The notes below the pieces were generated by a model that did not search any database, had not been told where the DNA came from, and was given only the letters and a program-made list of their open reading frames with translations. The position numbers and the translations under genes were made by a program. 38,791 bases of DNA from an uncultured Clostridia bacterium (GTDB lineage Bacteria > Bacillota > Clostridia > Lachnospirales > Anaerotignaceae). The first letter of the stretch is position 1; each line of letters begins with the position of its first letter. The stretch lies in assembly GCA_910583755.1 (NCBI GenBank), contig CAJTZO010000024.1:1-38791 (forward strand). Reading direction: 5' to 3'. Below are positions 1 to 7,474 of the stretch, in pieces.

Positions 1-50
1 TAGTTTTTATTACAATACCAAAATTTCCCTCAATTGTTTAGGTTTACCCT

Positions 51-308
51 CTAGTCAAATTTTGTTGGTTTATGTATATTAAAACTACATTGTTTGGTAT
101 AAATTTTATTTTTATAGTTTTGTGTAAATTGTTTTTCATTTACTTCTGATAAAGTGCCATCGCAATCCTTAAATCCTTTATCATCAAAATAAGAATTGAT
201 ATAAATGCAATAAAGATTTGCTTGTTTTGCTGCTTGTTTTACCTGATATAAAACATTTTTATAAGAAAAACGTTTTATTTTTTTTAAAATAATAATGGAG
301 TTACTCAT
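51..308 (-). CDS. small hypothetical protein, 85 aa
   Basis: I do not recognise this protein. The start at 308 is chosen over the upstream in-frame ATG at 344 because a GGAGAA ribosome site lies eight bases before it, and an AT-rich TACAAT-like -10 precedes that. The product has no signal peptide or membrane segment. Its N-terminal third is basic (KKIKRF), and the middle holds a YCIYINSYFDDKG stretch that could be a beta strand and turn. It is divergent from the decayed cluster on its right. The reading frame is supported by the ribosome site only; no family evidence is available. Confidence 0.5.
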   Translation of the reverse strand: MSNSIIILKKIKRFSYKNVLYQVKQAAKQANLYCIYINSYFDDKGFKDCDGTLSEVNEKQFTQNYKNKIYTKQCSFNIHKPTKFD

Positions 309-487
309 AAAAAAATTCTCCTTTTTTAATATATTGTAGCACAAAAAAAGAAAATCATAAAGAAAATGAATGGTATCTTAGTTTTCCAAAAAATCTGAAA
401 GGTGAATAAGATTTTTTTGTTTAAAAAAGTTTGAAAATGAACAAAGCCTCTTTCCTTCAAGACATTATATTCTTGTTTTTATAAGAA

Positions 488-516
488 TTGCATAAAAAAC
501 AGAATAAAATTATACT
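488..516 (+). promoter_or_regulatory. sigma-A-type promoter of the decayed cluster
   Basis: TTGCAT at 488-493 and TATACT at 511-516 are separated by exactly 17 bases. The only downstream plus-strand genes are the decayed ones starting at 622, so this looks like the surviving promoter of the ancestral operon. Confidence 0.5.
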
Positions 517-526
517 TATTCTGATT

Positions 527-563
527 TATAGAATATTATTGGTAATAAGAATAATATTCTATA
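527..563. promoter_or_regulatory. 14-bp inverted repeat, possible operator
   Basis: Arms at 527-540 and 550-563 are perfect reverse complements around a 9-base centre. The repeat lies just downstream of the predicted -10 box, where a repressor would block transcription; in RNA it would be a weak AT-only hairpin. No T-tract of terminator type follows. Confidence 0.4.
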
Positions 564-621
564 TAATAGAACGTGTAAAGGAAATCCATTTGATAATTTA
601 TAATATAAGGAGGAAATATAA

Positions 622-1107
622 ATGATAGGAAAAAAAGTAGTACATCATTTGATGATGAGTGCAAAAGATGCGCATTATGTGGGTGCCTTGGTCAATGGTG
701 CAAGAATTGTCGACCAATGGGGTGATGTTAGTACAGAATTGATGGTATATGTAGATGGCGATATTAGTTTATTTTTAGGTTATGAAAAAGTAGAATTTTT
801 AGCTCCTGTCTATCATACTTCTAAATTTTATGAGGTACAAAAATATTTAATTGAAGCAAATTCTAATTTATATATTACAGCAACTTGTATCAATCCAGAA
901 TTTTTTTAAAATTTGCCAGAAGACATACAGCAAATTATTTTAGAAGTCGCAGAGGAAATGATTCCTTGTTCTTTTGAAATTCAAGAAGAAATTAACGGTG
1001 GCACTTTAGAAAAAATAAAACAAGAAAGTGATATTAATGTCATTACACTAACAGAAGAACAAAGAAACACTTTTGAAGAAAAAGCTGTTCAAGCTTATAA
1101 CGTATGA
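622..1107 (+). pseudogene. chimeric remnant: 3-aminobutyryl-CoA ammonia-lyase-like N-terminus joined to TRAP binding protein (DctP) C-terminus
   Basis: A good ribosome site (AAGGAGG) precedes ATG 622. Residues 1-64 resemble the start of the hot-dog-fold 3-aminobutyryl-CoA ammonia lyase of lysine fermentation (YVGALVNGARIV, GDVSTEL, VEFLAPVY). From about position 814 the similarity changes: KFYEVQKYL, then INPEFF, stop codon 907-909, then NLPEDIQQIILEVAEE and a final LTEEQRNTFEEKAV. That order and spacing is the C-terminal end of DctP-type TRAP solute-binding proteins, in the same reading frame across the stop. The simplest reading is an internal deletion that fused two neighbouring genes, followed by a nonsense mutation. 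Family assignments are from motif memory, not alignment. Confidence 0.65.
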
Positions 1108-1283
1108 TTTATATGATGGAAAATCATAAGGTAATTACAGAAGGAGCAAGTTGTGTTGGTATTGCATATTGTATGCAAGAAGGGGTTATCCAACCGGTAA
1201 GCAATGTAGTTATTGTTATAACAGGTTGTGGTGTTAGCATGGAATGGGTAAGATGTGTTCTTGATGGAAAAACATTAAAATAA
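1104..1283 (+). pseudogene. C-terminal fragment of a PLP-dependent threonine/serine dehydratase
   Basis: An open stretch of 59 codons starts inside the end of the DctP remnant, in another frame. It contains HKVITEGASCVGIA followed by VVIVITGCGVSM, which matches in order and spacing the EGA...VVVVxSGGN region near the end of the fold-type II catalytic domain of threonine dehydratases. The whole N-terminal part, including the PLP lysine, is absent, and there is no ribosome site, so it is a remnant. RidA follows directly; threonine dehydratases produce the enamine/imine that RidA hydrolyses, so an ancestral operon is plausible. Confidence 0.5.
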
Positions 1284-1316
1284 ATTTAAAATTTTTAAAG
1301 GAAAGGAAAAAAAGAA

Positions 1317-1704
1317 ATGAAAGAAGTCATTTTTACAAAGCAAGCAACAAGCCCTACAGGTCCTTATTCGCAAGCGATAAAAGTAGGAAATACTGTTTAT
1401 TTAGCAGGAGTCTGTGGAGATAACCCAGCAACCGGCGAAATTATGGGAAAGGGAGACATGAAAATAGAAGCAAAATACGCTTGAAAATTTAAAGAAAACC
1501 ATAGAAGCAGCCGGCGGAACAATGCACGATATCGTAAAGGCCAATGTTGTCTTTACAGACCTTACAAAAGCAGCAGATTTTGATGAAGTTTATAAAACTT
1601 ATTTTACGGAGTATCGTCCTGCAAGAATTGTCATGGGCGTAGCGGGGCTTTTAGGTGGTGCAAATTTGGAATTAGATGCTGTAGCAATTTTGGAAGAATC
1701 CTAA
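1317..1704 (+). pseudogene. ridA: RidA/YjgF enamine/imine deaminase, frameshifted
   Basis: RidA family proteins hydrolyse reactive 2-aminoacrylate/2-iminobutanoate made by PLP dehydratases. A purine-rich ribosome site precedes ATG 1317. The first frame gives ATSPTGPYSQAIKVGNTVYLAG, ending at TGA 1482-1484. The second frame resumes immediately with ENLKKTIEAAGG and runs through VVFTDL, YFTEYRPAR and LDAVAI to 1704. Together they cover the usual ~125-residue protein. The normal junction (KYALENLKK) suggests loss of two bases at about 1482, plus a shorter IEA-KYA segment. The substrate-binding arginine (PAR) is present in the second half. Function is presumed lost. Confidence 0.8.
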
Positions 1705-1737
1705 AAAATAGTTTAGAATACATGAGATTTTGCTATT

Positions 1738-1765
1738 CTCCCCCGCTGAAAAGTGAGGGAGTTTT
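1738..1765 (+). terminator. weak rho-independent terminator
   Basis: A 7-bp stem with one mismatch (1738-1744 / 1755-1761) is followed by four T residues. It sits just after the ridA remnant. Confidence 0.4.
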
Positions 1766-1879
1766 ACAATTTGTTCATGTGTTCTTATTTTATTCATTTA
1801 TCATCTAACTGTACTAGCAAAAAAATAATCAGAAATCCTTTCTCTTTTCTAAAAAATACCATTTTTTTATTCCTTGAGC

Positions 1880-1911
1880 CTGTCAGCAAATTATAAAAGC
1901 TGGCTTTTTTT
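1880..1911 (+). terminator. rho-independent terminator
   Basis: GTCAGC (1882-1887) pairs with GCTGGC (1899-1904) with one G-U pair, followed by seven T residues. It isolates spoIIGA from upstream transcription. Confidence 0.6.
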
Positions 1912-1962
1912 GTGTTGTGTTGTCAATATTTATCTTATGATTTTTGTAAAATGACAGCGTGT

Positions 1963-1995
1963 TTGACAAAAAACTTACAGAAATTTGCTTATAAT
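1963..1995 (+). promoter_or_regulatory. candidate spoIIG-type promoter with a 21-bp spacer
   Basis: TTGACA at 1963-1968 and TATAAT at 1990-1995 are both perfect, but 21 bp apart instead of 17. The Bacillus subtilis spoIIG promoter is known for a 22-bp spacer and needs Spo0A-phosphate. The -35 overlaps TTTGACAAA, one mismatch from the 0A-box core TGNCGAA; TGTCAAT and TGACAGC occur upstream between 1918 and 1960. Activation by Spo0A is inferred from this arrangement. Confidence 0.6.
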
Positions 1996-2037
1996 AACAA
2001 GAGAGCCTTTGAAAGGCAAAAAAAAAGGAGGCGTTTT

Positions 2038-2916
2038 GTGGAAGTAACAATTTATGGTGATGTTATATTTTTGATTAACTTTGGCATGGACTTTATGATA
2101 TTATGGATAACTGCTGTGTTAGAAAAAAATATCTCTTATAAACGTATTTTTTTGGGCAGTCTTTTTTTGTCACTCACTTATTGCATCGTATTGTTTTTTC
2201 CTGTTTTTTCTTTTTTTTGTCATGGTATTGGTGGAATGTTATTGTTTGCTTTGGGGATAGAAATTACATTTTTTCCAAAAACGATTAAAAAATTTTTGCA
2301 ATATTTGTTGATTGCCTATATTTCAGCCTTTGCAGTTGGTGGTGTTGCAGTTGCATTCTTTTTTGCTACAGGAACAGGAAGGATAGGAAATCATCTTACT
2401 TTTTCTGTTTCTCCCTTTCCCATTAAAATATTAATTGCCACTAGTTGCTTTTTTTATATTTTTATCAAGTTGGGAAAAGACTGGCTTGAAAGGAATATTA
2501 TTCATCAAAAGGCATATTGTAATGTCCTTTTAAAACAAAAAGAAGTGCAAATAAACTTACATATGTTAATTGATACAGGAAATAGTTTAAAAGACCCTTT
2601 TTCTGGAAATGATGTTGCAGTTGCTGCCTTTCCAGCAATCAAAAACTTATTTTCGAAAGAAACACAACTATATTTTTTTAAAGAATATCAAAACCAACAA
2701 AAGTTTTATGAATATGTACTACAAAATGAAAAAACGTTACCTTTACATTTGATTCCTTTTTCTAGTTTAGGAAAAGAAAATGGACTTTTACTAGTGTTTC
2801 AGCCGGAAAAAATGGAGATAGAGGGAAGTTTAAAAAAAAATATCTCTCTTGGAATTTATTGTGGTTCTTTTTCTGGTGGATATGATGGATTGGTAAGTCC
2901 TGAAATACTAACATAA
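2038..2916 (+). CDS. spoIIGA: SpoIIGA, pro-sigma-E processing aspartic protease
   Basis: SpoIIGA is the membrane-embedded protease that removes the pro-sequence of sigma-E in the mother cell after asymmetric division. The product has 292 residues, near the usual ~300. The first ~150 residues are hydrophobic with about five membrane segments (starting VIFLINFGMDFMILWITAVL). The cytoplasmic C-terminal half carries the aspartic protease motif DTGNSLKDP with catalytic D179. The GTG start at 2038 is set by the GGAGG ribosome site six bases before it. sigE follows after 13 bases, the conserved spoIIGA-sigE order, so protease and substrate are co-transcribed, probably from the long-spacer promoter upstream. 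Confidence 0.92.
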   Translation: MEVTIYGDVIFLINFGMDFMILWITAVLEKNISYKRIFLGSLFLSLTYCIVLFFPVFSFFCHGIGGMLLFALGIEITFFPKTIKKFLQYLLIAYISAFAVGGVAVAFFFATGTGRIGNHLTFSVSPFPIKILIATSCFFYIFIKLGKDWLERNIIHQKAYCNVLLKQKEVQINLHMLIDTGNSLKDPFSGNDVAVAAFPAIKNLFSKETQLYFFKEYQNQQKFYEYVLQNEKTLPLHLIPFSSLGKENGLLLVFQPEKMEIEGSLKKNISLGIYCGSFSGGYDGLVSPEILT

Positions 2917-2929
2917 GGAGGATATAAAA

Positions 2930-3655
2930 ATGAAATTTTTATTATTTCAATTAAAATACGATATCGGACGCATTTGGAGAAAGTGGCGTAAAAAATTAAA
3001 TAATGTTTTTTACATAGGAGGGAGCGATGTTTTCCCTCCTCCCCTAAAAGCAGAGGAAGAAGCTATATTATTGGAACAGTTGGGTGGGGAAGAAGATGTA
3101 AAAGTAAAATCTGTTTTGATAGAAAGGAATCTTCGTCTTGTAGTATATATTGCTAGAAAATTTGAAAATACAGGGGTCAATGTAGAAGATTTAATTTCCA
3201 TTGGCACGATTGGTTTGATTAAGGCAATTAACACATTTAATCCTGAGAAAAAAATCAAATTAGCAACTTATGCATCACGTTGTATTGAAAATGAGATATT
3301 GATGTATTTAAGACGAAACAGCAAAACAAAATCAGAAGTTTCGATTGATGAGCCTTTAAATGTCGACTGGGAAGGAAATGAATTACTTTTATCCGATATT
3401 TTAGGAACAGATGCAGATGTTATTTATAAAGATATTGAGGAAGAAGTGGACAGAGATTTATTGGGAAAAGCAATGCAAAAATTAAGTCAAAGAGAAAGAA
3501 GAATTGTGGAAATGCGTTTTGGCATTTTACCAGAAACAACAGAAAAAACACAAAAAGAAGTTGCAGACTTATTAGGGATTTCACAGTCATATATTTCCAG
3601 ATTAGAAAAGAAAATCATAGGTAGACTAAAAAAAGAAATGAATAAAATGATATGA
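2930..3655 (+). CDS. sigE: RNA polymerase sporulation sigma factor sigma-E (pro-form)
   Basis: Sigma-E directs the early mother-cell programme of sporulation. The 241-residue protein is full length. Residues 1-28 form the basic, amphipathic pro-sequence (KYDIGRIWRKWRKK) that tethers it to the membrane, and VFYIGGS marks the expected SpoIIGA cleavage site after Tyr28. Region 2 is very conserved (IERNLRLVVYIARKFENTG, EDLISIGTIGLIKA, LATYASRCIENEILMYLRR), as is the region 4 helix-turn-helix (LGISQSYISRLEKKI). A GGAGG site precedes ATG 2930. In many Firmicutes sigG comes next; here an unrelated acetyltransferase does, and sigG is not in the window. Confidence 0.96.
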   Translation: MKFLLFQLKYDIGRIWRKWRKKLNNVFYIGGSDVFPPPLKAEEEAILLEQLGGEEDVKVKSVLIERNLRLVVYIARKFENTGVNVEDLISIGTIGLIKAINTFNPEKKIKLATYASRCIENEILMYLRRNSKTKSEVSIDEPLNVDWEGNELLLSDILGTDADVIYKDIEEEVDRDLLGKAMQKLSQRERRIVEMRFGILPETTEKTQKEVADLLGISQSYISRLEKKIIGRLKKEMNKMI

Positions 3656-3656
3656 T

Positions 3657-3685
3657 TTGACAGTATTGTTAAGAGAGCATATAAT
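3657..3685 (+). promoter_or_regulatory. perfect consensus sigma-A promoter
   Basis: TTGACA (3657-3662), 17-bp spacer, TATAAT (3680-3685). It begins two bases after the sigE stop and should drive the acetyltransferase gene independently of sporulation. The transcript start would lie near 3692. Confidence 0.85.
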
Positions 3686-3735
3686 AAAAAGAGAATCACA
3701 ATCAATGTTTTGCTAGGTAAAGAAAGGAAAGACTT

Positions 3736-4173
3736 ATGATTTTAGAAAAAGTGACAGCAAACAAGACAGCAGTAGCAGAGGATTTGATATTGATTTGGGA
3801 AGATTCTATAAAATATATTTCTTCTTTTTTGAAAGAAGAAGATATTGCAAAATTAAAGCCATTAGTAAAGTTAGCCATCAAAAATATGCAAACACTTTTA
3901 ATTGCAAAAGAAAAAAATACAATCATGGGATTTATTGCTTTAGAAAACAAAAAGATAGAAATGTTGTTTGTCAAACCTAGTTTTTGGGGGAAAGGCATTG
4001 GAAAAGCTCTGGTGTTTTTTGCAATAGAAAATTATCATGTAGTATGGGTGGATGTGAGCGAACAAAATAAAAGGGCTCTTGCATTTTATAAGCATATAGG
4101 GTTTTCTATTTTTTCCTGCTCTAAAACAAACACACCTTTTCTCATTTTACATATGAAGTGGAAGCAAAAATAA
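3736..4173 (+). CDS. GNAT family N-acetyltransferase
   Basis: This 145-residue protein is one GNAT domain, which transfers acetyl from acetyl-CoA to an amine. The acetyl-CoA pyrophosphate loop is visible as FWGKGIGKAL near residues 84-93, preceded by the strand MLFVKP and followed by VWVDVSEQNKRALAFYKHIGF, the classic motif B. No signal peptide or membrane segment is present, so it is cytoplasmic. A GGAAAG ribosome site precedes ATG 3736 and a perfect promoter lies 50 bases upstream. Substrate cannot be told; small-molecule amine and protein N-terminal acetylation are both possible. It is probably monocistronic. Confidence 0.85.
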   Translation: MILEKVTANKTAVAEDLILIWEDSIKYISSFLKEEDIAKLKPLVKLAIKNMQTLLIAKEKNTIMGFIALENKKIEMLFVKPSFWGKGIGKALVFFAIENYHVVWVDVSEQNKRALAFYKHIGFSIFSCSKTNTPFLILHMKWKQK

Positions 4174-4386
4174 AAGATAATTGCTTATCATGGAATATCA
4201 TAATATCTATAAAAAGTGAAATGATAAAGGATGTTTTATAGTATTTCTAAAATAATATGATATGAAATATGTTAGTTGCTGTCTGTATCATATTTGTGAT
4301 TATTTTATTTGCTTTTCTTATTTTTTTACAACTGAATTTACATGAATGTAACAAAAAATCAGAAAAATTCAAAAGGGGGCGTTTTT

Positions 4387-4767
4387 ATGGAAAACATTAC
4401 AGCTGACGGCAAAATAAAAACCATTCGTTGTGTCAAGGCAACACATGAGGATTTTGCAAAATTGGTAAAACTAGGAAAAGATGAAAAAAAAGCGTTAGAA
4501 GCGTTTCAACAAAAATGGGGCTATGAAGTGGAGCAGTTGGAGAAGCTCATTCAACAAAATGCCTATCAAACGGTTACACAGGGAAATGAAACAAAAACAT
4601 TGTTAGAATTGTACATAGAAATGGTAAAAAGAGCAGAACAGCTATATGCTTATCATAATGCCTACCATGTTCTGATGGAAGAAGGTGTAAATGAGTTGTT
4701 GGTTACGATTGGCATTGCACCCGATAGCTATGATTATGATTTTTATCAGTTGTGCTTGGAAAATTAA
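4387..4767 (+). CDS. hypothetical protein, 126 aa, mostly helical
   Basis: I do not recognise this protein. ATG 4387 is preferred over an in-frame ATG at 4342 because GGGGGC lies just before it. The sequence is soluble and acidic/lysine mixed, with long predicted helices (residues 15-60, rich in K, E and Q, and 70-100, ELYIEMVKRAEQLYAYHNAYHVLMEE) and an acidic aromatic tail (DSYDYDFYQLCLEN). There is no signal peptide. A strong terminator follows at 4861. Nothing nearby suggests a role. Confidence 0.65.
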   Translation: MENITADGKIKTIRCVKATHEDFAKLVKLGKDEKKALEAFQQKWGYEVEQLEKLIQQNAYQTVTQGNETKTLLELYIEMVKRAEQLYAYHNAYHVLMEEGVNELLVTIGIAPDSYDYDFYQLCLEN

Positions 4768-4860
4768 ACATTTAAACTTGTGTTTGAAAAAATTTTTTGT
4801 ATCCATCAAGGAAAAATCTAAATGCAATAAAACCTATCAAAAGAATAGTATAGATAAACG

Positions 4861-4898
4861 GGAGAAACTTTTTTTATTCGTAAAAGTTTCTCCTTTTT
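4861..4898 (+). terminator. strong rho-independent terminator
   Basis: A perfect 12-bp stem (4861-4872 / 4882-4893) is followed by five T residues. It ends the 126-aa gene. Confidence 0.85.
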
Positions 4899-4944
4899 AA
4901 AAATCCCAACAAACAAGAATCTATTTTTGAACTCTCTTTTATGA

Positions 4945-5112
4945 TTACAAGTTGATATGGTGGATTAGTTCATAATCATAATTGATAAAATTACCGTTTT
5001 GCTGTTTTATCATTTGCTGGATTCTCCCATGTACTGCTGTTTTTTTCAATATGGTACTGTTTTTTTCATTTTGAGCAGATACAATGGCAGCGTCTTGACG
5101 CATAATTATCAT
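4945..5112 (-). CDS. small hypothetical protein, 55 aa
   Basis: A 56-codon frame starts at ATG 5112 with a near-perfect AGGAGG ribosome site (5121-5126 on the plus strand) at ideal spacing, the main evidence for a real gene. The product starts MIIMRQDAAIVSAQNEKN, is hydrophilic and rich in N, Q, K and I, and ends NYDYELIHHINL. It has no membrane segment, cysteine pair or family that I recognise. It converges on the 126-aa gene and is divergent from the GH31 gene. An alternative start at the fourth codon is possible. Confidence 0.55.
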   Translation of the reverse strand: MIIMRQDAAIVSAQNEKNSTILKKTAVHGRIQQMIKQQNGNFINYDYELIHHINL

Positions 5113-5395
5113 AAAACAGACCTCCTTTCTAGGATAGTATCGTATAAAATTATGATTTTATACAATATTTTATGAGAGTGTGTGACTGTTATTTTATGGC
5201 TTGTAAATTGCTTTTTTTCATTTTTCTGTTACAGCTATCTTTATACGATTTAATATAGTTAGACAATTTCATATTTGAAACTTTATTTTTTTGTTTTTAT
5301 CAAATGTACGCTATTGTATAGAAGAATACAACATGATAGAATAAAAAAATAAAAACTTCATTTTTTATGTTATATCAAGGAAAGGAGAAAAAACA

Positions 5396-7381
5396 ATGAT
5401 AAAAAAATATACATATGGTACACCCTTTGAAACAGAAGCTGTGGTGGTAGACATTAAAGCAGAATCTACACCAGAATATGGTACAGTATCCTGTGAAAAC
5501 GGGTTTTGTTTTGAATATCAGATGGAAAAACAAGATACCGTTTTTGGGTTAGGAGAAAGTAATCGGGGCATTAATAAAAGAGGGTATCTTTATATCAGTA
5601 ACTGTACAGATGACCCAGAACATATGGAACATAAGGTTTCTCTATATGGTGCACATAATTTTATTGTTGTATCAGGCAAAAAGTCATTTGGCTTATTTGT
5701 AGATTATCCTGCAACTGTTTGTTTTGACATCGGATATACACATAGTGATATATTAAAAATTACTTGTGATGATGATAATTTAAACCTTTATGTAATAGAA
5801 GGAGAAAGTGCTTATGTTATTGTAAAGCAATTTAGGAGATTAATTGGAAAAAGCTATATTCCTCCTAAATTTGCGTTTGGCTATGCACAAAGCAGATGGG
5901 GATATGTCACAAAAGAAGACTATCGGGAAGTGGTAAGAGAATATCAAAAATATCATATTCCGCTTGATATGATTTATATGGATATTGACTATATGCAAGA
6001 CTTTAAAGATTTTACATTAAATCAGCAAAATTTTAATGATTTTACGGAATTTGTAAAAGAAATGAAGCAAAATCATATCCGTTTGATTCCCATTATTGAT
6101 GCAGGTGTCAAAATAGAAAAAGGATATTCTGTTTATGAGGAAGGTGTAAAAAATAATTATTTTTGTAAAAGGGAAGATGGCAGCGATTTTGTAGGAGCAG
6201 TATGGCCAAATGACACACATTTTCCAGATGTTTTAAACAAAGAAGCAAGAAAATGGTTTGGTTCTCATTATAAAGTCTTGACAGAGCAGGGAATAGAAGG
6301 TTTTTGGAACGATATGAATGAGCCAGCAATTTTTTATACCCCAGAGGGCATCCAAAAGCTTAAAGGGAATATGAAAGAATTTATTGATAAGGAGCCTACA
6401 AAAGAAGATGTATGGGCGATGCGAGACGAATTACGTTATCTTTCAAACAACCCTTCTGATTATAAAATATTTTATCATCATGTAGATGGAAAAAAAATAA
6501 GACATGACAAAGTACATAATTTATACGGATATAATATGACAAGAGCAGCAGCAGAAGGGCTTGAAGAAATTGAAAATCATAAAAGATATTTACTTTTTTC
6601 TCGTTCTTCTTATATTGGTATGCATCGCTATGGTGGAATATGGACAGGAGATAATATGTCATGGTGGTCACATTTATTGTTAAATATTAAGATGATGCCT
6701 TCTTTAAATATGTGTGGTTTTTTATATGTTGGAGCAGATTTGGGCGGCTTTGGGGCCGATACCACAAGAGAATTACTTTTTAGATGGCTTGCTTTTGGTA
6801 TTTTTACACCACTTATGAGAAATCATTCCGCAGGGGGTACCAGACGACAGGAATGTTATCAATTTGAAAGAACAGAAGAATTTAAAAATTTAATTGATGT
6901 AAGATATCGTTTGATTCCTTATCTTTACAGTGAATATATGAAAGCAGCATTACAAGATGATATGTATTTTAAACCACTTGCTTTTGTCTATCCAGAAGAT
7001 GAAATTGCAAGAGAAATAGAAGACCAGCTTTTGATAGGAAATGAAATTATGATTGCACCAGTTTATACACAAAATGCAAAAGGTCGTTGTGTTTATCTGC
7101 CTGAACAAATGATGATGCTAAAATTTTTAGGAAATGGAACCATTGCTGTAGATACATTGGAAAAAGGATATCATTATGTAAATGTAGACTTAAATGAGGT
7201 AGTATTGTTTGTACGAAAAGGTTGTTGTATTCCTGTTGCAGAGGCAGCGGAATGCGTAGAAAAAATAAATACAAAAAATATGGTGTTATATGGCTATTCA
7301 GAGAGTGAATATTTCTTATATGAGGATGATGGAGTAACAAAAGAGTATCAAAAGGATTGTAAGGTGCTTAAAAAAGGATGA
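5396..7381 (+). CDS. GH31 alpha-glucosidase, probably alpha-1,6-preferring
   Basis: Cytoplasmic retaining alpha-glucosidase of glycoside hydrolase family 31, 661 residues, no signal peptide. The order is an N-terminal beta-sandwich (residues 1-150), a TIM barrel starting at YIPPKFAFGY, nucleophile D306 in GFWNDMNEP, acid/base D419 in IWTGDN, and a C-terminal beta domain. Positions match closely the Ruminococcus (Blautia) obeum enzyme Ro-alphaG1 (D307, D420). W168 in QSRWGY matches W169 of that enzyme, which favours alpha-1,6 bonds, so isomaltose-type substrates are inferred. GGAGAA precedes ATG 5396. The 3' end looks frameshifted: after a run of six A residues at 7370 the +1 frame continues for 21 codons (see findings). 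It is convergent with the transporter ATPase gene. Confidence 0.92.
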   Translation: MIKKYTYGTPFETEAVVVDIKAESTPEYGTVSCENGFCFEYQMEKQDTVFGLGESNRGINKRGYLYISNCTDDPEHMEHKVSLYGAHNFIVVSGKKSFGLFVDYPATVCFDIGYTHSDILKITCDDDNLNLYVIEGESAYVIVKQFRRLIGKSYIPPKFAFGYAQSRWGYVTKEDYREVVREYQKYHIPLDMIYMDIDYMQDFKDFTLNQQNFNDFTEFVKEMKQNHIRLIPIIDAGVKIEKGYSVYEEGVKNNYFCKREDGSDFVGAVWPNDTHFPDVLNKEARKWFGSHYKVLTEQGIEGFWNDMNEPAIFYTPEGIQKLKGNMKEFIDKEPTKEDVWAMRDELRYLSNNPSDYKIFYHHVDGKKIRHDKVHNLYGYNMTRAAAEGLEEIENHKRYLLFSRSSYIGMHRYGGIWTGDNMSWWSHLLLNIKMMPSLNMCGFLYVGADLGGFGADTTRELLFRWLAFGIFTPLMRNHSAGGTRRQECYQFERTEEFKNLIDVRYRLIPYLYSEYMKAALQDDMYFKPLAFVYPEDEIAREIEDQLLIGNEIMIAPVYTQNAKGRCVYLPEQMMMLKFLGNGTIAVDTLEKGYHYVNVDLNEVVLFVRKGCCIPVAEAAECVEKINTKNMVLYGYSESEYFLYEDDGVTKEYQKDCKVLKKG

Positions 7382-7474
7382 GAAAGACCTTGTACTTACT
7401 TCAAAAGCAAGGAGCTTTAAGCTATGCAAAGTATAGTAACATAAAGTCAAATATTTGGTTTGATTGATAAGTGT

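Larger units (their letters stand above)
309..621. other. intergenic region with promoter and long dyad
   Basis: This divergent intergenic stretch holds no gene that I can support. It contains the ribosome site of the left minus-strand gene, then AT-rich DNA with a plausible plus-strand promoter (488-516) and a 14-bp perfect inverted repeat (527-563), both listed separately. Confidence 0.5.
1705..2037. other. intergenic region upstream of spoIIGA
   Basis: No gene is supported here. The stretch holds a weak terminator after the ridA remnant, a better terminator at 1880-1911, and the candidate Spo0A-type promoter of spoIIGA at 1963-1995. An in-frame ATG at 1912 would extend spoIIGA but lacks a ribosome site and would read through the promoter. 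Confidence 0.5.

Noticed and set aside
1912..2037. N-terminal extension of SpoIIGA from ATG 1912
   Set aside because: It would be read through a terminator T-tract and the promoter, and adds a non-membrane segment; GTG 2038 has GGAGG.
5365..5374. TATGTTATAT before the GH31 gene, similar to part of the shared transport promoter element
   Set aside because: Only the -10-like end matches; the TGCTATTCAATAG dyad is absent and it is too close to the start codon.
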